DNA of 56,868 nt from DATFKA01 sp042095835 (GCA_042095835.1 JBELML010000024.1:1-56868); one strand, 5' to 3'; counted from the first letter of the stretch, positions 1-8,503 are shown. The notes: generated from the letters alone by a model not told the origin. Translations and numbers: made by a program.

Positions 1-97
1 TGTATCGAATGACAAAAATGAAGATGCTAGAGCGGTTTTGAATTGGAGGCTCAGTTTAAATAGAAATTATGCTAGGTGTTTTTGTGCGTTTGCCCTA
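1..97 (+). repeat. Family 1 MITE-like element, right half (copy A)
   Basis: The first 97 bases match the right half of the complete family 1 copy at 52456-52870, from the TGTATCGAATGACAAAAATG segment to the right terminal repeat TGCGTTTGCCCTA (85-97). No ORF is visible. The left half is cut off by the window edge, and the last 126 bases of the window hold the left half of another copy. This suggests an assembly break in a multicopy repeat. Bases 98-254 contain no recognisable feature. Confidence 0.8.
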
Positions 98-254
98 GGA
101 TGGATACCATGTTATAAAAGACTAAGCAATGATTTTTAATAAAAAGTAAAACTATCCAATACCCTGTTACCAAGTCGTTATTGATACCTCCGACTTTTGG
201 AGATAAGACACCCTTTCCTTAGCTTTCTAAGCGTATCTAAATACCTTTCAATCA

Positions 255-1379
255 ATGGGCAGACTTTCCTTGTATCCAATAGCTTATCTACTTGTATTTG
301 CAGGTGTGTTTATCAGTTCGTGTCAGGGCCAAGTGCGGCAAAACCAGGTCAAAAAAGGAGGCGATATCTCTACCGTGATCTCCGAATTAGTGCCTACGCC
401 CGCTACTCCAATCAATCCATTAAACGACACCAGCTTGGTCAGTCAATACATCAGAACGATCTTCCAGGACTCGAAAGGGCATTACTGGTTTGGACCCGCT
501 GGGCAGAGTGTAGCACGCTACGATGGTGCTACTTTAGCGTATTTTAGCAAAGAGGACTTTTTTCGGGGCAATGATTTGATCGATCGCGACTTTGGAAATA
601 GCGTACACTCAACTGCCGAAGACCAAGCAGGGAATATCTGGTTTGGAACCTACCTCGGATTGATCAAGTATGATGGCCAAGGTTTTAAGAGTTATACTCA
701 AAAAAGTGGATTGACGAATACCGATATTAGCCGCAACAGTATGCTACTCGATAAATCTGGGCGCTTTTGGGTAGGTACAAAGGGCGGTCTTTTTCAGTAT
801 AGCCCAGCGGCTGATCGTGCGGGCGAGCCCTGTTTTTCCCTATTCGAAAAGTTGCCACCAATCAATGTTAAAGACATCATGGAAGATCAGCAAGGCAACA
901 TCTGGGTGACCTCAGAAGCTCGTGGTGTCTTTCGCTACGATGGCAAAACAGTAGCGCAATTTTCGGATACAAGTGGACTCGGAAACAACTACGCAGGTGG
1001 TATCGCCGAGGATAGTGCTGGGAATATTTGGTTCACCATCGAGGGTGGTATCAGTCGCTATGATGGCACAAGCTTTACGGAGTTTAAGGAGGAGATTGGT
1101 ATTCCAAGTTATGATGTCTGGGGTATTCTGATAGAACGAGATGCTGATATCATTTGGATCACCGCGAGAGGTCGCACGATAAGGTTTGATCCCTCGCTTC
1201 CACTCACGGCGCCAAATGCTTTCCGGGTCTTCACACCAGCAGATGGCCTGAATTGTTGTGTACAGAGTATGTATCAAGATCAGGCGGGTCGTGTTTGGTG
1301 GGGAGCTGGCGCAGGACTCTACCAGTTTGACGGAGAGCATTTTTACCAAATAAAGAAGAAAGGGCCCTGGCCGGAGTAG
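255..1379 (+). CDS. Lipoprotein with seven-bladed regulator-type beta-propeller
   Basis: Predicted membrane-anchored lipoprotein of 374 residues. The N-terminus is a short hydrophobic signal ending in a lipobox (ISSC, lipidated Cys23). The rest is about seven repeats of the two-component-regulator propeller type, with a D-x-x-G-x-x-W-F/V-G core followed by a Y/F-D-G turn (for example DQAGNIWFGT, DQQGNIWVTS, DSAGNIWFTI, DQAGRVWWGA). In Bacteroidota such blades form the periplasmic sensor part of hybrid histidine kinases. Here no transmembrane helix, Y_Y_Y domain or kinase follows, so this is a free-standing propeller. It may bind glycans or act as a scaffold. The ATG at 255 is chosen because it begins the signal peptide directly. 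No operon partner is evident. The fold is clear, the ligand unknown. Confidence 0.8.
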   Translation: MGRLSLYPIAYLLVFAGVFISSCQGQVRQNQVKKGGDISTVISELVPTPATPINPLNDTSLVSQYIRTIFQDSKGHYWFGPAGQSVARYDGATLAYFSKEDFFRGNDLIDRDFGNSVHSTAEDQAGNIWFGTYLGLIKYDGQGFKSYTQKSGLTNTDISRNSMLLDKSGRFWVGTKGGLFQYSPAADRAGEPCFSLFEKLPPINVKDIMEDQQGNIWVTSEARGVFRYDGKTVAQFSDTSGLGNNYAGGIAEDSAGNIWFTIEGGISRYDGTSFTEFKEEIGIPSYDVWGILIERDADIIWITARGRTIRFDPSLPLTAPNAFRVFTPADGLNCCVQSMYQDQAGRVWWGAGAGLYQFDGEHFYQIKKKGPWPE

Positions 1380-1454
1380 TCGGAATCGATTAAATATACA
1401 GTAACTCTCGAGCCAAGAGTAGTTCTTGAATTTAACCATCAATGCCTCAACCCT

Positions 1455-2027
1455 ATGCTGAATACAAAAGAAAACCTAGGCTATGCTATATGCATGGTTG
1501 TTCTATCAATAAGTATCATCGGATGTAGCAACTTGTCTCCTAACCCTTGGCAAAGGGAGGCTACTTTAGAAAATCTAGATTGTTATGAGGCCTTTATAAG
1601 GGAAATTGTCAGTGACTCTGCCTTCTCTAAGAAAATGATAAAAATCAGAGATTCAAAGAAAAAAGGGAGACCAGACCCGGTGACTGTTCAGCAAGCCTAT
1701 CGCTTAATAGCACCCGCTGAATTTTTGGGAGACCTCAGTACCGAATGGCAGGCATCATGTTGGGAAAAGCTATCCAAAAAAGATGATTTCAGAGGTATTC
1801 GATACATCGATCAAAATTTCGTTATTATTGAAGTAGATGAGATAGATAGGTATACACTCACAGAGCAGTATGCTAAAGAACGGACCAGAGAGTTCCATAG
1901 ATTAATCATTGGAGATAAGCCATTTGAGCGCAGCCACTTCTATTTCGGGAACGAATTCAAATGGATAAGTGATACTTTAGGAAATAATTGGATTTACGAG
2001 GTGAGCCAAATGAAAATGGCGTATTAG
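1455..2027 (+). CDS. Hypothetical lipoprotein
   Basis: I do not recognise this 190-residue protein. It starts with a basic and hydrophobic signal ending in a lipobox (SIIGC, Cys24), so it is probably lipidated and anchored to a membrane facing the periplasm or cell surface. The mature part is charged, rich in Arg, Lys, Asp and Glu, without further membrane segments or repeats. It lies 75 bp downstream of the propeller lipoprotein on the same strand and may be cotranscribed. The ORF is supported by the signal peptide and by codon use like that of its neighbours. Function unknown. Confidence 0.65.
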   Translation: MLNTKENLGYAICMVVLSISIIGCSNLSPNPWQREATLENLDCYEAFIREIVSDSAFSKKMIKIRDSKKKGRPDPVTVQQAYRLIAPAEFLGDLSTEWQASCWEKLSKKDDFRGIRYIDQNFVIIEVDEIDRYTLTEQYAKERTREFHRLIIGDKPFERSHFYFGNEFKWISDTLGNNWIYEVSQMKMAY

Positions 2028-2141
2028 GGTAGAAATCTTGTTTGGAGAAAGCTCCAAAAATAGATGCCATAGCTGGAACTTTCTGTCCTTTATAATAGTA
2101 GTTACTCTTACATCAAAAAAAGCCATTCTTAATAAGCCAAT

Positions 2142-2693
2142 ATGAACTACTGGACCGGCCAAAAGATCAGACTACGCGGTATCGAACCTGAAGACTACGA
2201 ATTTTTCTACCACTGGAACCAAGATACAGAAACGGCGAGGCGGATTGCTTGGCTCTGGTTTCCCACCTCCAAAGAGAATGTCAAGGAATGGGCGAAAAAT
2301 GAAAGCCTGAAGAAAGGCGAAAACGACGAATATTTCTTTGTGATTGAGACCTTAGCGGGTGAGCCCGTTGGTAGTATCAACGCCAATATGATTAGTAAGA
2401 TAGACGGCTCCTTTCGCTATGGAATAGGCATTATAGAAAAGGTGAGACGCAAAGGTTTTGCCAAAGAAGCTATTAGTATCTTTCTGAATTATTACTTCAA
2501 TGAGTTGCGCTTCAACAAGGTGAATGCGGCCGTTTATGACTTCAACGAGGACTCCATCCGGCTCCACGAGAAAATGGGATTTGAGCTAGAAGGCAGGTTG
2601 CGACAAATCAAATATAGCCAAGGACGATATTGGGATATTCTCCTCTACGGCATGACGCGCGATGAATTTAATGCGCTAAACAAAAGAAAATAA
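2142..2693 (+). CDS. GNAT-family N-acetyltransferase (RimJ/RimL-like)
   Basis: A 183-residue cytoplasmic acetyltransferase of the GNAT superfamily that would transfer acetyl from acetyl-CoA to an amine. The N-terminus (IRLRGIEPEDYEFFYHWNQD) is the usual RimJ/RimL start. The acetyl-CoA pyrophosphate-binding loop is seen as VRRKGFAKEA (R-x-x-G-x-A), followed by the N-A-A-V-Y-D-F-N-E-D-S-I-R-L-H-E-K-M-G-F segment that closes the fold. Length matches the family. The substrate (ribosomal protein, antibiotic, polyamine) cannot be read from sequence. It stands alone, upstream of the AT-rich accessory block. Confidence 0.88.
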   Translation: MNYWTGQKIRLRGIEPEDYEFFYHWNQDTETARRIAWLWFPTSKENVKEWAKNESLKKGENDEYFFVIETLAGEPVGSINANMISKIDGSFRYGIGIIEKVRRKGFAKEAISIFLNYYFNELRFNKVNAAVYDFNEDSIRLHEKMGFELEGRLRQIKYSQGRYWDILLYGMTRDEFNALNKRK

Positions 2694-2756
2694 ACTTCCT
2701 GAGGAACTTAAATTGCCTATAATGAATTGGTCAAGAATAAATAAACTACCCAAATC

Positions 2757-3392
2757 ATGTCAGCCTCACCAAAGAAATTCAAACTACTATTAATAGATAT
2801 CCAAGAAGGAATGTGCCAAGCATGGGAGAAGCATTTTAGTAAGCATGAAGAAGTTGAGATTATTAATGATAGATTTGAAAATGTAAGAGAATATGACTGC
2901 TTAGTTAGTCCAGCAAATGGATATGGGCTAATGGATGGTGGAATAGACTTGGCAATACGGAACTACTTTGGGATGCAACTACAATATTCAGTTCACAAGA
3001 TAATTCAGAAAGAATATTATGGTGAGCAGCCAGTAGGAACTTCCTTCATTATCTATACGAATAATGATGAATATCCATTCCTTGCGCATACACCAACTAT
3101 GAGAGTACCAACAGATATAAGAAGAACACAAAATGCTTATGAAGCAATGTTTGCCATGTTAAGAGCTGTGGCAAATTATAATAAGGAAAACAAGCATCCA
3201 ATAAATAAGGTGTTGTGTCCAGGTTTGGGAACAGCTACAGGAGGAATGGATTTTAATGAATCAGCTAGACAAATGTATTTGGCCTGGAAAAACTTTAAGC
3301 ATCCAACGACGAATATGAATTGGAAAAATTTGCACGAGAAAAATTTAGAGATTGTCGGTGAAATTAATAATTCTGCACCCAGCAAGGCATAG
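2757..3392 (+). CDS. Macro-domain protein
   Basis: A 211-residue protein whose core looks like a macro domain, a fold that binds or hydrolyses ADP-ribose derivatives. Visible hallmarks are the beta-strand CLVSPANGYGLMDGGID (the usual V-N-A-A-N-x-x-L-x-x-G-G-G-V-D loop) and the late CPGLGTATGGMD segment that forms the second phosphate loop. It lacks a signal peptide, so it is cytoplasmic. The next gene on the same strand, after an 85-bp gap, encodes an AbiEii-like nucleotidyltransferase. Macro proteins next to toxin-like transferases can act as antidotes (DarG of DarTG is the known case), but DarT is not present here. A role in a defence or toxin module is inference. Base composition is AT-rich compared with the flanks. 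Confidence 0.75.
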   Translation: MSASPKKFKLLLIDIQEGMCQAWEKHFSKHEEVEIINDRFENVREYDCLVSPANGYGLMDGGIDLAIRNYFGMQLQYSVHKIIQKEYYGEQPVGTSFIIYTNNDEYPFLAHTPTMRVPTDIRRTQNAYEAMFAMLRAVANYNKENKHPINKVLCPGLGTATGGMDFNESARQMYLAWKNFKHPTTNMNWKNLHEKNLEIVGEINNSAPSKA

Positions 3393-3477
3393 CTGACCAT
3401 GGTATCTACAGCAGCTATGCAGACTGACCTTTGAGTTGTTTATTGATAAGCAAGAAAAGATTAAACCTTATTTTACG

Positions 3478-5079
3478 ATGTACGAAGTTCATATAACAAT
3501 CAATCCAATTGAAGAATCTGAAATAGAAAGGTTTGTTTCGTTTTGTAATTCAATAGCGGCTAAACCGATTTTAATTGAACTGCCAAAAGGACAGACAAGC
3601 CAGCAGCCAATGATCAGTAAGGTGTTTAAATCACTTCAAGAAGGAGCGTTAGAGCACCAAATAAATCTCTTGAAATCAGAATTCGCGAATAACTCCTATG
3701 ATATAGTAAGGACGAAAGTTGAAGTTCCATTGGATTTTATAAATAGAGGAAGAAGGGAATTCCCGGATTATTATGGTCAATACTTCGAATGGCATGGAAA
3801 AGTTGAATTTGAAGAAATTGAGCAATTGAAAAAATCTATTCAATATTTGGACGCTCATATCAGCAGGAATGCTCTAAAGAATAACTCCAATAGAAGGTTT
3901 GTAACCGTAAGAGCTTATCAAAATAAGCGATTTTTCCTGAATAAAGTTGATACCATAAAGACAGCTCTTCGACATGCAGGACTTCGTCTAATTAAAGACG
4001 AATATGAGTATTGCATTTACGATTCTAACAAAACAACGGATGCTGGTTGGATAGATACACCTAAAATTACGGATAGGAACTATCTCAATTTGTTAGCCTT
4101 TGAAGGGTTTTTAAGAAGATCAGTTGATCTAGAAGAAAAATTCATTTTAAAAGGTAGTCTTTTAACAAGACAATACCTTCAAGACAAAACCATAAGAGAA
4201 GCGTTGGATCTAGATTATATCTATGGAGATTTCATTGATAAGGATGGCGATGCTGAAAGTATATTTACGGATTGGGTAACCAAGGTTACAGAGACAAGTG
4301 TAAAAGACAATATTGAATATAGAAGTTTTAAAGAAAATGAATTTTGGAGAAGTATAGATTATGCAATGCATGATGATTTCCCAACAACGAATACCGACTT
4401 GACTTGCTCCGTAAATGGCTTCGAAATTCCAGTAGTAGAGCTTGATATCAGTTGGAATTTACCTCTTCAAGAAAACCCAATTCCTTTCTTATATAAACCT
4501 GTAAAAGGGGAGGCATTTGTGATTCCCTATTCAGTTCCTTTACCTACCCAAATTGCTTGGAAATTGCATCAATCCATTGTCAGGCCAAGAGCAAAAGATT
4601 TGATAGACATTATTTTAATGCTCCAATCAAATAAGTTAACCAAAGAGCAGATAGCCACTATTGGACAAGTCTTAGTTAGTGAATGTTTAAAAGACAAAAT
4701 TGACCATTTAAGATTAAATTATTTTACAGAAGGAAGGGTATCTGAGTTTTTAATAGAAAAGAAGAACAATTTGGATGAATCATACGGTACTTATTGGTCT
4801 TTGCAAACTCCGTTTGGCTTTGAAATTACAACACCAATGAAATTGATTTTCCTTGACGGCGTATTTAAAAAGGATTTTGAATTTGAGGATGTCCAAGGGC
4901 TTACTAAATGTTTTGAAAAGTCTTTAGTGGACTCTGGCATTGGCTTGGAAATTAGTAAAATGAGATCTAATTTTTCGGAGAAAGAATTCGATCCTAACAC
5001 TGTAGAGGAGGATAAAAAAGATAATCAAACATTTTTTGATAAACTGAATAGTATCTTTAAAAGTAGAAAAACGAACTAA
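3478..5079 (+). CDS. AbiEii-like nucleotidyltransferase with unusual N-terminal repeat domain
   Basis: A protein of 533 residues if started at the ATG at 3478; the open frame extends to a TTG at 3436. The central and C-terminal part (about 215-415) resembles the AbiEii/AbiGii nucleotidyltransferase toxins: a K-G-S motif, then D-L-D (Asp244, Asp246) as metal-binding pair, and later PTQIAWKLHQ with RPRAKDLIDI, the K...RD-x-x-D motif of the family. AbiEii-type enzymes add nucleotides to RNA or protein targets and block growth on phage infection. The N-terminus holds two related segments (about 1-85 and 97-190, starting YEVHITINP and YFEWHGKVEF) that I do not recognise. No AbiEi-type antitoxin with HTH is adjacent; the neighbour upstream is a macro protein. 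AT-rich codon use suggests horizontal transfer. Confidence 0.65.
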   Translation: MYEVHITINPIEESEIERFVSFCNSIAAKPILIELPKGQTSQQPMISKVFKSLQEGALEHQINLLKSEFANNSYDIVRTKVEVPLDFINRGRREFPDYYGQYFEWHGKVEFEEIEQLKKSIQYLDAHISRNALKNNSNRRFVTVRAYQNKRFFLNKVDTIKTALRHAGLRLIKDEYEYCIYDSNKTTDAGWIDTPKITDRNYLNLLAFEGFLRRSVDLEEKFILKGSLLTRQYLQDKTIREALDLDYIYGDFIDKDGDAESIFTDWVTKVTETSVKDNIEYRSFKENEFWRSIDYAMHDDFPTTNTDLTCSVNGFEIPVVELDISWNLPLQENPIPFLYKPVKGEAFVIPYSVPLPTQIAWKLHQSIVRPRAKDLIDIILMLQSNKLTKEQIATIGQVLVSECLKDKIDHLRLNYFTEGRVSEFLIEKKNNLDESYGTYWSLQTPFGFEITTPMKLIFLDGVFKKDFEFEDVQGLTKCFEKSLVDSGIGLEISKMRSNFSEKEFDPNTVEEDKKDNQTFFDKLNSIFKSRKTN

Positions 5080-5161
5080 AAAGCTCTACACAAATCACAT
5101 CTACAAAACTACCGCAAGTTGTTTGATAGTTTTAAAGATATAGACAACAAGGAGACAAAAG

Positions 5162-5533
5162 ATGAAATCTATAATTCCACTTATCCTATCGATACTTATC
5201 AGCAGCAACTTAATGGCACAAGATGACCTAGTGGGTCAAATAAGATCTGAGGGAGAGGTTTTAATTGGCGTTAACCTTATGGTGGAAGGAACCATAAATG
5301 GAAGCGTGTCGGATGTGAAGGGAAACTTTACCATCCACAATGTACCCAATGTGCCCTATACACTGATTATTAATCCATGTTGTACTTGTATGCATTCTAC
5401 AGAAATCGAAATTCAAAGGCCATTATCTAAAATTGAAATCAAGTGCAACTGCAAAAAATCGAAAGTTTTAATCAAAAAGCATTTTCTAGAGAAAGGGCAA
5501 TTGAAAACAAAGAAAGCAAGAATCAGGATATAG
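5162..5533 (+). CDS. Small secreted carboxypeptidase-regulatory-like domain protein
   Basis: A 123-residue exported protein. Residues 1-19 form a signal peptide ending in LMAQ. The next ~60 residues are a CarboxypepD_reg-like beta-sandwich: the segment LIGVNLMVEGTINGSVSDVK with GNFTIHNVP is the form seen at the N-terminus of SusC/TonB-dependent receptors. Here no receptor follows. After it comes a Cys-rich patch (CCTCMH, CNCKK) and a very basic tail. It may be a stand-alone surface or metal-binding protein, or a remnant of a larger receptor. The ATG is 81 bp after the AbiEii-like gene. The stop codon abuts a fragment of the family 1 repeat. Confidence 0.65.
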   Translation: MKSIIPLILSILISSNLMAQDDLVGQIRSEGEVLIGVNLMVEGTINGSVSDVKGNFTIHNVPNVPYTLIINPCCTCMHSTEIEIQRPLSKIEIKCNCKKSKVLIKKHFLEKGQLKTKKARIRI

Positions 5534-5600
5534 GGGATGCCGCCTAGGCCTTGTTTGAGCGGAGCAGGTTTGGCTAGGTAATATTTTTTTGTGCGTAACT
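5533..5600 (+). repeat. Family 1 element, truncated internal fragment (copy B)
   Basis: The stretch beginning GGGATGCCGCCTAGGCCTTG and continuing through TTTGGCTAGGTAATATTTTT matches the middle of the full family 1 element (52700-52760) with a few substitutions. Neither terminal inverted repeat is present, so this is a decayed fragment. It lies between the AbiEii/secreted protein genes and the RloAB pair and may mark an old rearrangement boundary. The remaining bases to 5722 contain nothing else I can assign. Confidence 0.6.
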
Positions 5601-5722
5601 CCTAATCTCAAGCAAAAGTTGTTAACTGCGGCTACACAGATCGTAGGGCGAAATAAAATATAAATCGAGTTGTTTTTTGTGTTGAACTTGTGTATTTTTA
5701 AAGAAATAAAGCAAAAAAGACA

Positions 5723-7027
5723 ATGTTGGTTAGTTTTAAGGTCGGGAACTATCGTTCTATTGGGGATGAACAGATCATTAGTTTGATTCCCGCTAAAGGG
5801 CAAACAGAGTATCGAGAAAATGTTTATACCATTGGTAAGTATGCAGCGTTAAATGCTCTAGTTTTGTATGGCGCAAACAGCAGTGGGAAGTCAAACATCT
5901 TGAAGGCGATAGAGTTATTGGATCGTTTGGTTTATCTATCTGCGCGATCAAATTCAACTACAGCTCTTCCTTATGACCCTAATCTATTGATTGATGGATT
6001 TGTTGGTAAACCGACGACCTTTGAGGTTACTTTTGTCATAGATAAGTGGCGGTACCGTTACGGTGTCTCTTTTGACACTAACAGCGTGCAAAATGAATGG
6101 TTATATAGAAAGGCCACTGGAAGAGAAGTAGAGCTGTTTTATAGAGAGGATGATGTTATTCAGGTCTCCAGTGGTTTTGATCGTAGGTCAAGAATTATCG
6201 ATGCAGCCATCGAGGCAACTAGAGAAAACGCATTATTCTTGTCAACGTGTGATATTTTTAATATAGCTGAAGCAAAGAGAATATTTGGATGGTTTGATCA
6301 ACTAATAAGTATAGATGGACTCGATACCACACGAGAAGAAATTAACACCATAAGTCTCTTCGAAAACAATGAGAAGTATCGATTTAGGATTAATGAATAT
6401 TTAAAGCAGTTAGATTTGGGCTTAGAGGGAGTTGAATTGGTTAAAAAAGAATTCAATCCACCTGAGGTTCCAGAAGGTATTGAATCATCGATTAGAGCAA
6501 GACTGATTCAAGAACTCACGGGTAAAATGGGGACACAAGTTAATGCTATTCATAAGACTTACGACAAAAGCGGAGGTCTGAAGAAGAGCACTAAGGCTTG
6601 GGCATTAGAGGAGCGGGAATCAGCTGGAACAAAAAAAGCTTTTCAGTTAAGTGGGCCAATTATTTATACCTTAATAAATGGAGGTGTTCTAGTAATTGAT
6701 GAGATTGAAGCAAAATTACACACTAAGATCACCAAGGAAATTATAGCACTATTCTTAAGTTCTGATACCAATCCTAACAAGGCACAATTGTTAGTTGCTA
6801 CACATGATACCAATCTTTTAAAGTATAGTAAATTAAGACGAGATCAGATTAACTTTGTGGAGAAGAATGCTAGAGAAGAAACTGAGGTCTACTCACTATC
6901 TGATTTCAGGTATTTCAAAGGTAATAAGGAAAGACCTGATGCTGATAAGGAGAAAAGATATCTAGAAGGCCGGTATGGAGCGGTACCAAAAGTTCAAGTT
7001 GATAAAAAACTATTAGAGGTACTGTAA
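5723..7027 (+). CDS. rloA: AAA/SMC-like ATP-binding protein (RloA-type)
   Basis: A 434-residue ABC/SMC-like ATPase of the AAA_15/AAA_21 group. The N-terminus MLVSFKVGNYRSIGDEQ is the typical start of these proteins, Walker A is GANSSGKS (residues 50-57), Walker B is VLVIDEIEAKLH (about 320-333) and the H-loop is LLVATHDTNLL (about 357-367). Its stop codon overlaps the start of the RloB-family gene by one base (TAATG), so the two are translationally coupled. Pairs of such an ATPase with RloB occur beside restriction-modification loci, and AbiL-like phage abortive systems have a similar make-up. The likely role is phage defence, with the ATPase sensing or licensing the Toprim-like partner; this is family knowledge, not seen directly. 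Confidence 0.85.
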   Translation: MLVSFKVGNYRSIGDEQIISLIPAKGQTEYRENVYTIGKYAALNALVLYGANSSGKSNILKAIELLDRLVYLSARSNSTTALPYDPNLLIDGFVGKPTTFEVTFVIDKWRYRYGVSFDTNSVQNEWLYRKATGREVELFYREDDVIQVSSGFDRRSRIIDAAIEATRENALFLSTCDIFNIAEAKRIFGWFDQLISIDGLDTTREEINTISLFENNEKYRFRINEYLKQLDLGLEGVELVKKEFNPPEVPEGIESSIRARLIQELTGKMGTQVNAIHKTYDKSGGLKKSTKAWALEERESAGTKKAFQLSGPIIYTLINGGVLVIDEIEAKLHTKITKEIIALFLSSDTNPNKAQLLVATHDTNLLKYSKLRRDQINFVEKNAREETEVYSLSDFRYFKGNKERPDADKEKRYLEGRYGAVPKVQVDKKLLEVL

Positions 7028-7734
7028 TGGCAAAACGTGGTGAAATAAGAGGTAGAAAAGGTCGAGCTAGAAGTACTACAAAGCGGCCGATCAGGTTTCG
7101 AAGATATGATCAAATATTCTTGATTGTTTGCGAAGATGAAAACACAGAACCTTCATATTTTCGCCGGTTCCTTGAGCTTGTACCTGAAGAAACGCTTTAT
7201 TTAGAATGTATAGGTACAGGTAAAGATCCATTGGGTGTAGTTGAATCAACAATCGAGGAATCTAAGAGGCTGAGTGCCAAGGCAAAAAAAGAGGTAGATT
7301 TTGTTTGGGCAGTATTTGATAAGGATGATGCGGATTTAAATGATACCAGAATTAGAAGGTTTCAAGCTGCATTTGCACTGTCAAAGGAGCATTCAATAAA
7401 TCTAGCTTATAGCAATGAAGCTTTTGAATTATGGTTGCTATTGCATTTTACGGAGATTGATCCTACAGTCCCTCGGCCACGACAAGAGTTGTATTCACTA
7501 CTAGAGCTTGAAATACGTAAACTTGATAGCACATTTGAATATATACATGGTGACCTTTCGGTTCTAGAAAGGGTTTACGCTTTGGGCGATGAAGAGGCCG
7601 CAATTGATAGAGCGGCTGTACTGAATAACTATTTTGAGGGAATTGATCCTATACAGGCCAACCCTAGTACATGGGTTTCAAAACTGATAAAAGAGCTAAA
7701 TGATTGGGTGAAGTATTATAATTGGGAAGAATGA
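7027..7734 (+). CDS. rloB: RloB-family Toprim-like protein
   Basis: A 235-residue protein with a basic N-terminal tail (RGRKGRARSTTKRP) and an RloB domain. The hallmark is FLIVCEDENTEPSYFRRFLE, equivalent to the family's I-V-C-E-G-x-x-T-E-P-x-Y-F, followed by the acidic strand FVWAVFDKDDAD and later YSNEAFELWLLLHF (N-x-x-F-E-x-W). These acidic clusters match a Toprim-like metal-binding site, so nuclease activity is plausible. The start overlaps the stop of the ATPase gene by one base. Length is normal for the family. The gene ends where a VOC gene fragment starts in another frame, suggesting the cassette was inserted into or beside that gene. Confidence 0.85.
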   Translation: MAKRGEIRGRKGRARSTTKRPIRFRRYDQIFLIVCEDENTEPSYFRRFLELVPEETLYLECIGTGKDPLGVVESTIEESKRLSAKAKKEVDFVWAVFDKDDADLNDTRIRRFQAAFALSKEHSINLAYSNEAFELWLLLHFTEIDPTVPRPRQELYSLLELEIRKLDSTFEYIHGDLSVLERVYALGDEEAAIDRAAVLNNYFEGIDPIQANPSTWVSKLIKELNDWVKYYNWEE

Positions 7735-7774
7735 TTCGCCCAATTTAGCTTGTGCGACTTTAGCCGATCGGAGG

Positions 7775-7957
7775 TTGTTTTCGCTAAGTGAAGAAAAACC
7801 AATGGTATTTGTCTGGATGCCATCCATATCCATTTATTTCAGTGATCCAGATGGACACGAGCTGGAATTTATAGGGGTGCTACCTGGCCAAACTAGATCC
7901 AATCAAGAAAAACGAGTAGTTACTTATGAGGAGTGGTTGATAATCAAAGAAGATTAA
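7775..7957 (+). pseudogene. 5'-truncated VOC/glyoxalase-family gene
   Basis: The frame encodes the last ~50 residues of a vicinal-oxygen-chelate protein. ISIYFSDPDGHELEFI is the classic final beta-strand with the metal-ligand Glu (F-x-D-P-D-G-x-x-x-E-F). The first betaalphabetabetabeta unit and most of the second are missing, and there is no ATG; the open frame runs back into the 3' end of rloB. The natural end (EEWLIIKED) is intact. This is best read as the tail of a glyoxalase/fosfomycin-resistance-like gene whose 5' part was lost when the RloAB cassette arrived. It is unlikely to be expressed as a functional protein. Confidence 0.7.
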
Positions 7958-8005
7958 AAATAATCTAATTCCTACTAACTTTACGGGCATCCAAAACTTC
8001 AAAGC

Positions 8006-8503
8006 ATGATCCTAGCCATCACAGGTGCTTCCGGCGTCGGCAAAACATCCATCCTGAAAGCACTTTCTCATAAAATGCAAGACGATAGTTCCCTGCGATT
8101 TTTTCACTTCGACGAAATGGAACTGCCCAATTGGGAGGAAGTAGAAGATGCCCAAAAATGGCAAGAAGAAGCTACCATCGCATGGGTAGACCAACTCGTG
8201 GCTGCTGCTCAAAAAGACCAGGTACATGTACTCTTCGAGGGCTCTACAAATATGAAGTTTTACCACCAAGGCTTCGAGAAACATGGCTATTCCGACTATG
8301 AAATCCTGCTCTTTGATTGTAGCGAAAAGACAATGGAGGAACGTTTGATTCAGCGCGGACAACCGGAGCTATACCAAGCACAAATGGTAAATTGGCTCCA
8401 TTATCTAAGACGAGAAGCCATCGCCCAACAAATCGAAATCATCAAAACAGATGAGGCATCGATAGCGGAAATTGGACAATATATTGTAGAAAAGTTGAAA
8501 TAG
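8006..8503 (+). CDS. P-loop nucleoside/nucleotide kinase-like ATPase
   Basis: A 165-residue cytoplasmic P-loop protein. Walker A is GASGVGKTS near residue 7, directly after the first beta-strand (MILAIT). The overall size and the pattern of a DE/D acidic strand (LRFFHFDEME) and a LID-like basic segment (ERLIQRGQPELY) resemble adenylate-kinase-like small-molecule kinases. The phosphate acceptor cannot be identified. It lies 48 bp after the VOC fragment and is not obviously coupled to either neighbour. The downstream gene is convergent, ending at 8585. Confidence 0.7.
   Translation: MILAITGASGVGKTSILKALSHKMQDDSSLRFFHFDEMELPNWEEVEDAQKWQEEATIAWVDQLVAAAQKDQVHVLFEGSTNMKFYHQGFEKHGYSDYEILLFDCSEKTMEERLIQRGQPELYQAQMVNWLHYLRREAIAQQIEIIKTDEASIAEIGQYIVEKLK

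Noticed and set aside
2757..5079. Reading the macro/nucleotidyltransferase pair as DarTG or as a canonical AbiE system
   Set aside because: No DarT ADP-ribosyltransferase and no AbiEi HTH antitoxin are present, so neither name fits.
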